Source: Streptococcus parasanguinis (lineage in GTDB: Bacteria; Bacillota; Bacilli; Lactobacillales; Streptococcaceae). From it: a DNA stretch of 64,000 nt. The translations under genes were made by a program, and so were the position numbers. Below, one piece after another: positions 16,871 through 25,682 of the stretch. The notes below the pieces were generated by a model. That model was given only the letters and a program-made list of their open reading frames with translations, was not told where the DNA came from and searched no databases. The stretch covers positions 1-64,000 of the forward strand of contig CAJJKY010000012.1 in NCBI GenBank assembly GCA_905188195.1, in the 5' to 3' direction. The stretch's first letter is position 1; every line of letters starts with the position of its first letter.

Positions 16871-18088
16871 ATGATTCATCGATTGATTACCACTTGGAAT
16901 AAAACCAACCTTATGAAAAGGATCGCAATCGGGATTGTACTTGGTGTCATCCTAGCCCTTCTCTTCCCGAAAGCAACTGGCATTGGACTCTTAGGAGAGT
17001 TCTTTGTTGGGGGGCTCCGTGCGATCGCACCTCTTTTGGTCTTTGCACTCGTCGCAAACGCCCTCTCCCAACACCAAAAAGGGACAGAGACTAATATGAA
17101 AAAAGTCATCGTCCTCTATCTCCTAGGAACCTTTGCTGCTGCCTTCGTTGCTGTTTTGGTCAATTACATCTTCCCGATCACCATTACCCTGACTGGAAAG
17201 GCCGCTGAAGGATCCTCTCCAAACGGGATTGGCGAAGTGATTAGTAACCTCTTGCTCAAGATCGTCGACAACCCGGTCAACGCCTTGCAGCAAGCCAACT
17301 ACATTGGAATCCTTTCTTGGGCTACTGTCTTTGGGATCGCCATGAGAGAGGCGAGTGAACATAGTAAAGACCTCCTCCAAACTCTAGCAGACATCACTTC
17401 AAAAATCGTTGAGTGGATTATCAACCTAGCTCCATTTGGGATCTTAGGCTTGGTCTTCACGACCATCGCTGGCCAAGGACTCAGTGCCCTTAGCAACTAC
17501 GGGATTCTCTTACTTGTTTTGGTTGGTACCATGGCTTTTGTAGCCCTGGTCATCAATCCATTGATCGTCTTTTTCATGATCCGCAAGAATCCCTATCCCC
17601 TTGTTTTTAAATGCCTCCGTGTCAGCGGGGTAACAGCCTTCTTCACCAGAAGTTCTGCAGCCAATATCCCTGTCAATATGCGTCTCTGTGAAGAGTTGGG
17701 GCTGAATCCAGACACCTATTCTGTCTCCATTCCACTTGGTTCAACTGTAAACATGGCAGGTGCAGCCGTGACGATCAATATTTTGACGCTCGCTGCTGCC
17801 AATACCTTGCACATTCAGGTTGACTTTGGAACGGCGCTCATCCTGAGTGTCGTAGCGGCTATCTCTGCTTGCGGAGCATCTGGAGTTGCGGGAGGATCTC
17901 TCCTTCTCATTCCTGTTGCTTGTAGCCTCTTTGGCATCACCAATGATTTGGCCATGCAAGTCGTCAGCGTCGGCTTTATCATCGGGGTCATCCAAGACTC
18001 TTGCGAAACAGCCCTCAACTCTTCGACAGATGTGCTCTTCACCGCCATCGCCGAAATGAGTAGCTGGCCAAAAGAAAAACGCTATTAA
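16871..18088 (+). CDS. sstT: Serine/threonine:Na+ symporter SstT
   Basis: A 405-aa dicarboxylate/amino acid:cation symporter (DAACS) with eight transmembrane helices and two re-entrant loops. Diagnostic stretches are the serine-rich FFTRSSAANIPVNM loop and the PLGSTVNMAGAAVTI segment. SstT imports serine and threonine with sodium. The frame opens 24 codons earlier, but the ATG at 16871 follows AAGGAGGTC and is the start. It shares a bidirectional terminator with the convergent symporter gene. Confidence 0.93.
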   Translation: MIHRLITTWNKTNLMKRIAIGIVLGVILALLFPKATGIGLLGEFFVGGLRAIAPLLVFALVANALSQHQKGTETNMKKVIVLYLLGTFAAAFVAVLVNYIFPITITLTGKAAEGSSPNGIGEVISNLLLKIVDNPVNALQQANYIGILSWATVFGIAMREASEHSKDLLQTLADITSKIVEWIINLAPFGILGLVFTTIAGQGLSALSNYGILLLVLVGTMAFVALVINPLIVFFMIRKNPYPLVFKCLRVSGVTAFFTRSSAANIPVNMRLCEELGLNPDTYSVSIPLGSTVNMAGAAVTINILTLAAANTLHIQVDFGTALILSVVAAISACGASGVAGGSLLLIPVACSLFGITNDLAMQVVSVGFIIGVIQDSCETALNSSTDVLFTAIAEMSSWPKEKRY

Positions 18089-18110
18089 ATGTTCCTATCT
18101 CACATAGACA

Positions 18111-18142
18111 AGAAAACCCAGACCTCGCGATCTGGGTTTTCT
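18111..18142. terminator. Bidirectional terminator between sstT and the AGCS symporter gene
   Basis: A perfect 12-bp stem AGAAAACCCAGA/TCTGGGTTTTCT with an 8-nt loop. It reaches the first base of the convergent gene's stop codon. Confidence 0.9.
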
Positions 18143-19473
18143 TATTTCTTAAAGTATTGTTTGCTTTCTTTGATGATGACAGGTGAGAGAGCTAAAAGGG
18201 CAATTAGGTTAGGCAAAGCCATCAGCCCATTCACAATATCCGCGATCACCCAGACCAGGTCCAGCTTAAGGAAGCCTCCTAGTCCAACCATAAAAACAAA
18301 GAAGGTCCGATAGAGGTTGATATGCTTGACGCCAAAAAGGAATTCGAAACACCGCTCTCCGTAATAAGACCATCCAAGAATGGTCGTGGTCGCAAAAAGT
18401 ACCAAGCATAGGGTCAGAATGATGCCTCCGACTGGGCCAAAGACACCTGTAAACGTATCCTGAGTCAAGGTACTAGTACTGCCCTTAGCCGTCCACTCAC
18501 CTGAAACCAAGAGCGAAAGTCCTGTCAAACTACAGATGATAATGGTGTCAATAAAGGTTCCTGTCATGGAGATCAAACCTTGCTCGACGGGCTCATTGGT
18601 CTTGGCTGCGGCGGCTGCAATTGGGGCAGATCCGAGACCCGATTCATTGGAGAAAACTCCACGCGCCACCCCTTTTTGGATAGCCATTTTGACCGTTGCT
18701 CCTGCAAAACCTCCCATGGCTGCAGTCCCTGTAAAAGCACCCGAAAAGACTGCTTTTAAGGCTGGAAGCAATTGGTCCAGATGCAAGACAATGATCGTGA
18801 CAGTCGCAAAGATATAGGCAGCCGCCATAAAAGGAACCACTTTTTCAGAGACTTTGGAAATCCAGTGAATCCCACCAAAGATGATGGTCGAAACCACTAG
18901 CGCAATCACTACACTAGCCACTTCTGGAGCCGTTCCAAAACTAGCTTGAAGAGATCCCGTAATGGAATTAACCTGGGTCATGGTTCCGATCCCAAAGAGG
19001 GCCACCAACACTCCTGCAACCGCAAAGAAAATAGCCAGTGGTCGCCACTTCTCTCCCATCCCGTGAAGAATGTAGTACATCGGACCACCTGAGATATGAC
19101 CGTTGTCATCCTTGGTCCGATAACGAATGGCTAAGAGCCCTTCTGCATACTTGGTCGCCATTCCAAAGAAGGCTGCCATCCACATCCAAAAGAGGGCACC
19201 TGGGCCACCTGTCTGAATCGCTGTAGCCACCCCTACAATATTCCCCGTCCCTACAGTAGCCGCTAGAGCCGTCGCAAGGGCTCCGAAGCTCGAGATATCC
19301 CCGTGTCCCTCATCTTCTGTAAAGATCAAGCGAAAAGCTTTTGGAAGGTAGCGGATCTGAAGCAAACCCAAGCGAAGGGTCAGGTAGATCCCTGTCCCTA
19401 CTAAAAGCACTAAAAGTGGGGCGCCCCACACTAGATTATCGAGCTGCTGAAAAAACTGCAATACATGATCCAT
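18142..19473 (-). CDS. Sodium:alanine/glycine symporter (AGCS family)
   Basis: A 443-aa AGCS permease with about eleven transmembrane segments. Family landmarks are ALAATVGTGNIVGVATAI, the GPGALFWMW segment, NESGLGSAPIAAAAA and the C-terminal WSYYGERCFEFLFG. AGCS proteins import alanine or glycine with sodium. A glycine riboswitch and terminator precede it, so glycine is the likely substrate, as for the riboswitch-controlled glycine permease of S. pyogenes. It ends at the shared terminator with sstT. Confidence 0.93.
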   Translation of the reverse strand: MDHVLQFFQQLDNLVWGAPLLVLLVGTGIYLTLRLGLLQIRYLPKAFRLIFTEDEGHGDISSFGALATALAATVGTGNIVGVATAIQTGGPGALFWMWMAAFFGMATKYAEGLLAIRYRTKDDNGHISGGPMYYILHGMGEKWRPLAIFFAVAGVLVALFGIGTMTQVNSITGSLQASFGTAPEVASVVIALVVSTIIFGGIHWISKVSEKVVPFMAAAYIFATVTIIVLHLDQLLPALKAVFSGAFTGTAAMGGFAGATVKMAIQKGVARGVFSNESGLGSAPIAAAAAKTNEPVEQGLISMTGTFIDTIIICSLTGLSLLVSGEWTAKGSTSTLTQDTFTGVFGPVGGIILTLCLVLFATTTILGWSYYGERCFEFLFGVKHINLYRTFFVFMVGLGGFLKLDLVWVIADIVNGLMALPNLIALLALSPVIIKESKQYFKK

Positions 19474-19507
19474 TTTCTGTCTCCTTTTTCATCGACCGCT
19501 CGACAGA

Positions 19508-19546
19508 AAAGAGAAAAAGAAAGAGCACATGTCAAACATGTACTCT
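19508..19546 (-). terminator. Riboswitch expression-platform terminator
   Basis: On the minus strand AGAGTACATGT pairs with ACATGTGCTCT (one U-G wobble, loop TTG) and is followed by TTTCTTTTTC. Its left flank carries CCAGAG, able to pair instead with CTCTGG at the 5' side of the aptamer (+ strand 19657-19662). Confidence 0.8.
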
Positions 19547-19581
19547 GGTCCTGCTTAAAATAGGGGACTTTCCCTATTTTT

Positions 19582-19664
19582 CGCTCTGTCCTTTTACCTG
19601 AGAGTTTGAGTAGAGGTATCCTCTACCTTGCCCCTTCGGTGCCATTTCTGGTCTCTCCAGAGTT
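19582..19664 (-). ncRNA. Glycine riboswitch (single aptamer)
   Basis: The minus strand shows the conserved gcvT-motif cores in order: CTCTGGAGAGACC, GGCACCGAAGGGGCAA, and AAACTCTCAGGTAAAAGGAC followed by AGAG. Only one full aptamer is present; up to about 40 nt of leader upstream could hold a ghost-aptamer helix. P1 formation would expose the downstream terminator, predicting that glycine switches the symporter gene off. Confidence 0.93.
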
Positions 19665-19725
19665 CCGTCCATTCACAGTCACTCGCGCTCCTGCAAACTT
19701 CATTCGGTCGTATGTAATTTTCTCT

Positions 19726-19754
19726 ATTTTAATCGATTTTCAAAAGTTTGTCAA
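19726..19754 (-). promoter_or_regulatory. Promoter of the riboswitch/AGCS transcript
   Basis: Minus-strand TTGACA (19749-19754), a 17-nt spacer and TAAAAT (19726-19731), about 60 nt upstream of the aptamer. Confidence 0.85.
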
Positions 19755-19799
19755 TCGTTTCTGAAAATATCTTGTAAACTATCTGAAAATATGCGGTTT

Positions 19800-21218
19800 T
19801 TAATCACTCAAGGAGAAGTGATTGGTCATGAGGTTGCTAGCATCGAGCAAAATCTTGTCCAAGAGTTGATCTGTCGCTTCCTGGATTTGATCACTCATAG
19901 CTTGGTTTTCCGCTTCAAAATCAACAGTCTCACCTGCTGCAAGTGCACGATCGACCTTATTGATGCGCGCATGTCCCCAGGCCATTGTCGTTTCTTGGTA
20001 ATCGTCCAAATCACCAACATGGTGAGCATAGTGAGGATCTGCTAGTCCCGCAATAATCCGGTTGGCCCAGTAGAAGGAATCCGTTGTTACCTTAGCCGTC
20101 GTATTGGCAAAGTAGTCTGGCGTTGTATCCACTTGGGTAAAGAAAGGAACGGCTGTATTGTAAGGCATGGAGCCATAAGAAATCCATTGGATGCCTGTCG
20201 TTTCTTGTGGTTTATTGGGACGCAATTGTAGAATCGCTGTCTGGCTGGTCCGGTTAATCCCGATCGTCCGGAAGGTCCGTTGACTCACGTGATCTCCCTC
20301 AGGACCATAAGGATCGTAGATAGTGTCTTGGTAATGGTTGCTCAAGACATATTTGACATCTTCAATCGTCACCTTGCGATAAGGTTTTTGACACCAAGGA
20401 ATCTCGAAGCTCCGTGGATCCTGCTCGATTTCAGGATTGAGGAAACGCTGGATGGCCCAAGCCCGCGGTGTATTGTAGTGACGGTCCTTGTCTTTTTGGC
20501 TACCAAAGGCATAGCGTGGATTAAAACCTTTCCCTTCTTGATCCAAAATCAAATGGTGCTCTGTGACAAAACGTTCAAGATCCGGGTCACAAAGAAACTC
20601 ATCTGGATTACCAAATTCAAAATAATCACTTCCTAGTTGATTCGGGTTGGTCACATAGGCATCATCTGGAACACGGCGCGCCATCCAGTGGTGACCTCCG
20701 ATGGTTTCCAACCACCAGATTTCATTCACATCTGAAATCGCAATCCCGTTAGACTCATAAGTTCCATACTCTTCCAAAATCTTTCCGAGACGCAAGACCC
20801 CTTCGCGGGCAGTCTTGACATAAGGCAAGACCAAGGTCAGCATGTCTTCCTCACCGATGCCACTCTCTACAAGGGGATCTGCCCCTAGCACACGGCTATT
20901 GGTCGTAATGGTCTCTGTCTCACTCATAGCTACATTATAGACATTGATCCCAGCTTCTCCCCAGATCCCGTCTTTAGGAATCGCATCTGGAACCGCTGTA
21001 TAGCGAACTGGATTATCTGGCAAGTCGATTTCAAAAGTTGATAAAACAGACTTGTAATGACGCGGTTGATCTTCCGGTTTGACCACGATCAATTTTTTGG
21101 GCGTAAAAACGCCATTTTGAGAATCCTCTGTTCGTGCTACAATGGTCGAACCATCATAGCTAGCATTTTTTCCGACTAGAATCGTTGTACACGAATCTGC
21201 ACTTTCACGTTTACGCAT
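19800..21218 (-). CDS. pepD: Cytosolic C69-family dipeptidase
   Basis: A 472-aa Ntn-hydrolase dipeptidase of family C69. The nucleophile is Cys10 in SADSCTTILVGKNASYDGST, exposed after removal of a short propeptide in family members; the conserved ARTED follows. It has no signal sequence, unlike the second C69 enzyme at 38276-39937. It hydrolyses a range of dipeptides for nutrition. GGGAGGATACGC supports the start. It is a single gene, ending just before the promoter of the riboswitch transcript. Confidence 0.9.
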   Translation of the reverse strand: MRKRESADSCTTILVGKNASYDGSTIVARTEDSQNGVFTPKKLIVVKPEDQPRHYKSVLSTFEIDLPDNPVRYTAVPDAIPKDGIWGEAGINVYNVAMSETETITTNSRVLGADPLVESGIGEEDMLTLVLPYVKTAREGVLRLGKILEEYGTYESNGIAISDVNEIWWLETIGGHHWMARRVPDDAYVTNPNQLGSDYFEFGNPDEFLCDPDLERFVTEHHLILDQEGKGFNPRYAFGSQKDKDRHYNTPRAWAIQRFLNPEIEQDPRSFEIPWCQKPYRKVTIEDVKYVLSNHYQDTIYDPYGPEGDHVSQRTFRTIGINRTSQTAILQLRPNKPQETTGIQWISYGSMPYNTAVPFFTQVDTTPDYFANTTAKVTTDSFYWANRIIAGLADPHYAHHVGDLDDYQETTMAWGHARINKVDRALAAGETVDFEAENQAMSDQIQEATDQLLDKILLDASNLMTNHFSLSD

Positions 21219-21343
21219 GCGTATCCTCCCAAATCATTCATTGCCTCTATTATAGCACTTTTAAAAGGGAGGACCTACTGAAAATCAGATTTAAAAGTGA
21301 ATCCTTTTCAACAACTTTCAATCATTTTCATTATGTCAGATTT

Positions 21344-21374
21344 TAAAAATCCTAGCTGATAAACAGCTAGGATT
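21344..21374 (-). terminator. mutS2 terminator
   Basis: A perfect 11-bp stem AATCCTAGCTG/CAGCTAGGATT (21348-21358 with 21364-21374) followed by T5 on the minus strand, 4 bp past the mutS2 stop. Confidence 0.9.
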
Positions 21375-21377
21375 CGA

Positions 21378-23717
21378 TTAGCCTTTAAACGTGACAATGG
21401 TTGCGCCGCTCCCACCTGCATTTTGGGGGGCATATTCAAAACTTTTGACATGTTTGTTGCGACGGAGGTACTTGGTCACCCCTTCACGGATAACTCCCGT
21501 CCCGATCCCGTGGATGATATCGACTTGGGCCATGTTGTTGAGCAGAGCCTGATCGATAAAGCCATCTAGCTCTTGCATGGCCTCTTCATAGCGTTTTCCA
21601 CGGAGGTCTAGACGCGCTCTCGGCCCACTCGTGTTTGAACGTTTGACGACATTCACCTGGCGTTTCTTAGGTTGAGTTGCTTCTTTTTCAGCCTTGATGA
21701 GGTTGAATTCTTTTTCTTCCAAGGTCATCTTGATCAAGCCGACTTGCGCCTCCCAGCGGCTATCTTTGAGTTGTTTGACCAGGGTTCCACGTTGGCCATA
21801 GCTGATAACCAAGATTTCATCACCTACCTTAGGAGCACGCGCCTTTTTGGCTTTTTTCAAGACTTTATTTTTAGAAAGGTCGACGGTTTCAGGAGCGAGT
21901 TTTTTCAACTGAGCCTTGGCCTCAATGATCTCATGTGGTTTCAACTGGGATTTGGCGTGAAGCCCTTGAAGGATACGGTCACTCTCTGAGAGGGCCATGT
22001 CCACAATTTCCTTGGCCTCTTCTCTTGCCTTATTGAGCTCTGTTTCTCTCTCTCTGGTCAATTCGTTATAGAGCTTTCGAAGAGCGCGATTGAATTTAAG
22101 ATTTTCTTGCTCGACCTCTTGAATGGTATCCAAGCGCTTGCGACTTTCTAAGGTCTGCGCCTCCAATTTTTCAATAATTTGATTGACATCATTATCCGTA
22201 TTGGTCATCTTCATGGCATCCTGGATAATAGTCTCAGACAAGCCCAAACGGCGGGCAATTTCAAAGGCATTGGAGCGGCCAGGAACTCCTTGCATGAAGC
22301 GATAGGTCGGACGCAGACTCGCTGTGTCAAATTCCATACTGGCATTTTGCACTCCTGCAGTCTCAATTCCGTAGGCCTTGAGCTCTGGATAGTGGGTTGT
22401 CGCCATGGTCTTAATCCCGCGTAAACGCAGGTCTTCTAGGATAGCAATAGCAAGGCCAGCCCCCTCTTGAGGATCGGTTCCAGCTCCTAACTCATCCAGA
22501 AGGATCAAGGAGGCGGTATCCACTTGATTCAAGATAGATACGATATTGGTCATATGACTGGAGAAGGTCGACAAGCTCTGCTCGATCGATTGTTCATCTC
22601 CAATATCTGCAAAGACCTGTGAGAAGATGCCCACACGACTACCTGGATCCGCTAGGATGGGAAGACCAGACTGGGCCATAATTTGCGCTAGTCCCAGCGT
22701 TTTGAGCATGATGGTTTTCCCCCCTGTATTGGGACCGGTAATCACGATTTCTGTCAAGTCCTCGGTAAAATGCAGATCATTCGCGACAGCATTTTCAATC
22801 AAAGGATGACGTAGTTGCAAGAGCTGAATAGAGCGATTGCTGCTAACCTCTGGTACCACTGCCTTACAATCGCGCATAAAGCGATACTTGGCCTTGATCA
22901 AGTCCAAGTGACCGATAATCCAAGCGTTATTTGCAATCTCTGCTGCATGAGGGCGCAAGGTGTCAGACAATTCCTCCAGAATCTGAATAATTTCATAGCG
23001 TTCATCGGCTCGATGGTTGGCAATTTCTTCATTAAGATTGACGACTGCTCGAGGCTCGATATAAACGGTATTCCCGCTGGCTGAGATATCGTGGACCACC
23101 CCTGCAATGCGGTTACGATAGGTGTTTTTTACTGGTAGAACATTGCGACCATTCCGACTAGCAATCACAGCATCCGCCAACATATCGGCCTTGCTTTTCA
23201 GCAGGTCTTGGAGAATCTCTCTGACCTGGTGTTCATTTTCCTGGATTCGACGACGGATTTTGGCCAATTTTTCGCTGGCAAAAGACTCGACAAAGCCTCC
23301 TTCGTTGATGGCTTGAAGCCCACCTTGTAGGCGAGGAAGATCCACCAAGTTGTCAAAGAGACGATCAAGCCTTTCCAGACGGACATTTTCCAAGTTGTCG
23401 TAGAAATCCTTGAGCTCATGTGTCACCCGAAGGACAGCTTTTAGCGCTAGTAATTCATCGATATTGAGGGATGCCTCCATCTCCAAACGCTTGGCCACTG
23501 GACGAACATCTTGAATGGTCGACACGGCAAAACGAGGCTCTTCCAAGAGGATCTGCTCCATATCTTCTAGCTCCATAAAGGCCGTTTCGATGCTTTCTTT
23601 TTTATCAGTTGGAGTAAGGGCTGCTAGCTCCATCTCCCCTTGTTCTGTCTGTAGATAGGGTTCAAAGAGTTGCTTGACCTTGTCAAACTCCAGAATATCT
23701 AAGATTTTTTTATTCAT
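21378..23717 (-). CDS. mutS2: Endonuclease MutS2 / ribosome rescue factor
   Basis: A 779-aa MutS2. Residues 280-520 hold the ATPase core with Walker A ITGPNTGGKT (327-336), the Walker B/D-loop ILLDELGAGTDPQEGAGLA and ATTHYPELKAYG. A long coiled coil (about 515-620) follows, then a KOW-like region and a C-terminal Smr nuclease domain from about 703 (LDLRGKRYEEAM, HGIGTGVIREGV). It lacks mismatch-recognition domains. Known roles are limiting recombination and, in Bacillus and others, rescuing collided ribosomes. It follows zapA and cvpA, the conserved Firmicute order. GGAGAAAT precedes the start, and a terminator hairpin separates it from cvpA. Confidence 0.95.
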   Translation of the reverse strand: MNKKILDILEFDKVKQLFEPYLQTEQGEMELAALTPTDKKESIETAFMELEDMEQILLEEPRFAVSTIQDVRPVAKRLEMEASLNIDELLALKAVLRVTHELKDFYDNLENVRLERLDRLFDNLVDLPRLQGGLQAINEGGFVESFASEKLAKIRRRIQENEHQVREILQDLLKSKADMLADAVIASRNGRNVLPVKNTYRNRIAGVVHDISASGNTVYIEPRAVVNLNEEIANHRADERYEIIQILEELSDTLRPHAAEIANNAWIIGHLDLIKAKYRFMRDCKAVVPEVSSNRSIQLLQLRHPLIENAVANDLHFTEDLTEIVITGPNTGGKTIMLKTLGLAQIMAQSGLPILADPGSRVGIFSQVFADIGDEQSIEQSLSTFSSHMTNIVSILNQVDTASLILLDELGAGTDPQEGAGLAIAILEDLRLRGIKTMATTHYPELKAYGIETAGVQNASMEFDTASLRPTYRFMQGVPGRSNAFEIARRLGLSETIIQDAMKMTNTDNDVNQIIEKLEAQTLESRKRLDTIQEVEQENLKFNRALRKLYNELTRERETELNKAREEAKEIVDMALSESDRILQGLHAKSQLKPHEIIEAKAQLKKLAPETVDLSKNKVLKKAKKARAPKVGDEILVISYGQRGTLVKQLKDSRWEAQVGLIKMTLEEKEFNLIKAEKEATQPKKRQVNVVKRSNTSGPRARLDLRGKRYEEAMQELDGFIDQALLNNMAQVDIIHGIGTGVIREGVTKYLRRNKHVKSFEYAPQNAGGSGATIVTFKG

Positions 23718-23728
23718 ATTTCTCCTAC

Positions 23729-23770
23729 AAAAAAAGTGAGCGTCCTTCCTTGAATCGGACTTGTCTCACT
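23729..23770 (-). terminator. Hairpin terminator or attenuator between cvpA and mutS2
   Basis: On the minus strand AGTGAG...GTCC pairs with GGAC..CTCACT (23757-23770 with 23735-23745) and is followed at once by T7. The mutS2 start is only 11 nt further, so little space remains for a separate promoter. Confidence 0.6.
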
Positions 23771-23790
23771 CCTTTCTTCATTTTTGCTCC

Positions 23791-24345
23791 TTAAGCTCCG
23801 ATAATCGCAGTCACCCACAAGTTGTGGAACAGACTGGAACTGATCGGGGTATGAAGGATGATAAAGCGGATCAATCCACTTGCATTTAGTCTATTTTGGA
23901 TGGAAGCCATGGGAACTGTTGAGAGGACAGTCAAGCCCATCTGGATGACCAAGAGAGTTATCACGACGGCGATCACACCCGCTCCAATTTGATACTTGCG
24001 ATCCTCCAGTTTTTCTGGCTGAGGTACCAAGTGCATAAAGATTCCAATCACACGACCAATCAGATAGATCATCGCAAAAATCAATACATATGCTAAACCT
24101 GCATAAAAGATGTCATCCAATTGAAATAGGTAGCGGTTGGCATAAAAATAATTCACTGATTGCTGGGTGGGACTCGAAAAAGGAACCCATAGAGACAACA
24201 CCTTGGCCAGTCCCTTGTAGCTGCCACCTGCAATCAAGAGAGCCACTAAGGTCACTAGAAAGTAATAGGACTGGAGGATAATCCCTCTTGCATAGCCAAT
24301 ATAAAAGCTCCATGCCAAAATCAATAAGATTAAGAAAGTTAACAT
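23791..24345 (-). CDS. CvpA-family membrane protein
   Basis: A 184-aa membrane protein with four hydrophobic segments, matching the CvpA family (N-terminal LTFLILLILAWSFYIGYARG, central RYLFQLDDIFYAGLAYVLIF). CvpA was named for colicin V production in E. coli; the biochemical role is unsettled. It lies 10 bp downstream of zapA and upstream of mutS2, as in many Firmicutes. GAGGAGATAC supports the start. Confidence 0.85.
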   Translation of the reverse strand: MLTFLILLILAWSFYIGYARGIILQSYYFLVTLVALLIAGGSYKGLAKVLSLWVPFSSPTQQSVNYFYANRYLFQLDDIFYAGLAYVLIFAMIYLIGRVIGIFMHLVPQPEKLEDRKYQIGAGVIAVVITLLVIQMGLTVLSTVPMASIQNRLNASGLIRFIILHTPISSSLFHNLWVTAIIGA

Positions 24346-24355
24346 GTATCTCCTC

Positions 24356-24646
24356 TTATTTGGATGATTTATCCTTTAAGTCGTCTAAAGCCTTGCGACG
24401 AAAATCATCTAATTCTTTTTCTTTGTCGTCAAACTCAATCTCGCGATTCAGTTGCATGGACAAACTGTTTACTGCCAATAAGATTGCGATGGTTTCGTCA
24501 TCTGCCTCTGGCATTTGTTCCTTAATTGCTTGGTATTTTTCTTTCGCAACACGTTCGACTTCTTCCATAAACAAATTATCATGGTTGGTTGTTAAAGTGA
24601 GCGCTTTGTTTCCAAATGTAAATTTATATCTATTTAAGCTCGCCAT
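24356..24646 (-). CDS. zapA: Cell division protein ZapA
   Basis: A 96-aa ZapA homologue: an N-terminal globular segment (NRYKFTFGNKALTLTTNHD) followed by a helix that forms the dimeric coiled coil (VERVAKEKYQAIKEQ, AILLAVNSLSMQLNREIEF). ZapA cross-links FtsZ filaments at the division ring. An upstream GTG would add 3 residues; the ATG at 24646 follows GAGGTGATTTTT and is preferred. It is divergent from rnhC and first in zapA-cvpA-mutS2. Confidence 0.85.
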   Translation of the reverse strand: MASLNRYKFTFGNKALTLTTNHDNLFMEEVERVAKEKYQAIKEQMPEADDETIAILLAVNSLSMQLNREIEFDDKEKELDDFRRKALDDLKDKSSK

Positions 24647-24766
24647 AAAAATCACCTCACGGTATTATACCAAAAATGGCTAGCTTTGTCAGTAGCAAAG
24701 CCCCTCTTCACAAGGATTTTCCAGTGGATTCTTTCTTTCTTTTTGCTCCCTCTCTCCCTGAATTTG

Positions 24767-24775
24767 TGGTACAAT
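24767..24775 (+). promoter_or_regulatory. Extended -10 promoter of rnhC
   Basis: TGG followed by TACAAT (24770-24775). No good -35 is seen at 16-18 nt. The predicted start site is about 24782, at or next to the rnhC ATG. Confidence 0.5.
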
Positions 24776-24782
24776 AGTGGTT

Positions 24783-25679
24783 ATGGAAAGTATGACACTC
24801 ACTCCAACACAGGAGCAAATCCTTGATTTTGTCCATACCTATCGCAGTTCTCTCACTCAAAGCAAGAACCCTCATATGGATTATTTCTTTCGATTAGAGG
24901 GGGCGACCGTTTCGATCTACAAGTCTGGAAAGGTCCTGCTCCAGGGCAATGACCTCACTCCTTACCTGGCCTTTTTCGGGCAAGATGCTGGGAACCTTAA
25001 GCGTTCTACTTCATCTGCACGACAAGATCTAGCCATGATCGGAACCGATGAGGTCGGAAACGGCTCTTATTTTGGTGGACTCACCGTCGTCGCATCCTTT
25101 GTCACACCTGACCAGCACGACTGGCTCAAAAAGCTTGGTGTTGGAGATTCGAAGACCTTGGATGATCGAAAAATTCAGCAATTGGCTCCTCTCCTTGAGG
25201 AAAATATCCAGCACCAAGCACTCTTATTGTCTCCAAAGAAGTACAATGAAGTGATCGCTTCTGGCTACAATGCTGTTTCGGTCAAAGTAGCCCTGCACAA
25301 TCAGGCCATCTACCTTCTGTTAAATAAAGGAGTCCAAGCAGAGCGAATTGTGATTGATGCCTTTACAACTGCTAAAAATTACCAAAAATACGTAAAAGCT
25401 GAAAAAAATCAGGTCACGCAAGCCATTGAGTTGGAAGAAAAAGCCGAAAGCAAGTATCTAGCTGTGGCAGTTAGCTCCATCATCGCCCGCAATCTCTTCC
25501 TTCAAAATCTGGAAAATCTGGGCAAGGAACTGGGTTTTAATCTTCCTAGTGGAGCAGGAGCCAAGTCCGATCAAGTAGCGGCTAAATTGCTCCAGACCTA
25601 CGGGATGAAAGCTCTGGATTATTGTGCCAAACTCCATTTTAAAAACACAGAAAAAGCAAAGAAATTACTAGAAAGATAA
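24783..25679 (+). CDS. rnhC: Ribonuclease HIII
   Basis: A 298-aa RNase HIII that cleaves RNA in RNA-DNA hybrids. It has an N-terminal TBP-like substrate-binding domain (about 1-80, SGKVLLQGND) and a C-terminal RNase H fold with the DEVGNGSYFGGL motif and further acidic residues (GVGDSKTLDD, IVIDAFTT). Met at 24783 resembles the usual MxSxTLTP start of streptococcal RnhC; Met at 24792 is an alternative. No Shine-Dalgarno is visible and the -10 lies only 8 nt upstream, so the mRNA may be leaderless. lepB follows 3 bp after the stop. Confidence 0.93.
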   Translation: MESMTLTPTQEQILDFVHTYRSSLTQSKNPHMDYFFRLEGATVSIYKSGKVLLQGNDLTPYLAFFGQDAGNLKRSTSSARQDLAMIGTDEVGNGSYFGGLTVVASFVTPDQHDWLKKLGVGDSKTLDDRKIQQLAPLLEENIQHQALLLSPKKYNEVIASGYNAVSVKVALHNQAIYLLLNKGVQAERIVIDAFTTAKNYQKYVKAEKNQVTQAIELEEKAESKYLAVAVSSIIARNLFLQNLENLGKELGFNLPSGAGAKSDQVAAKLLQTYGMKALDYCAKLHFKNTEKAKKLLER

Positions 25680-25682
25680 GTC

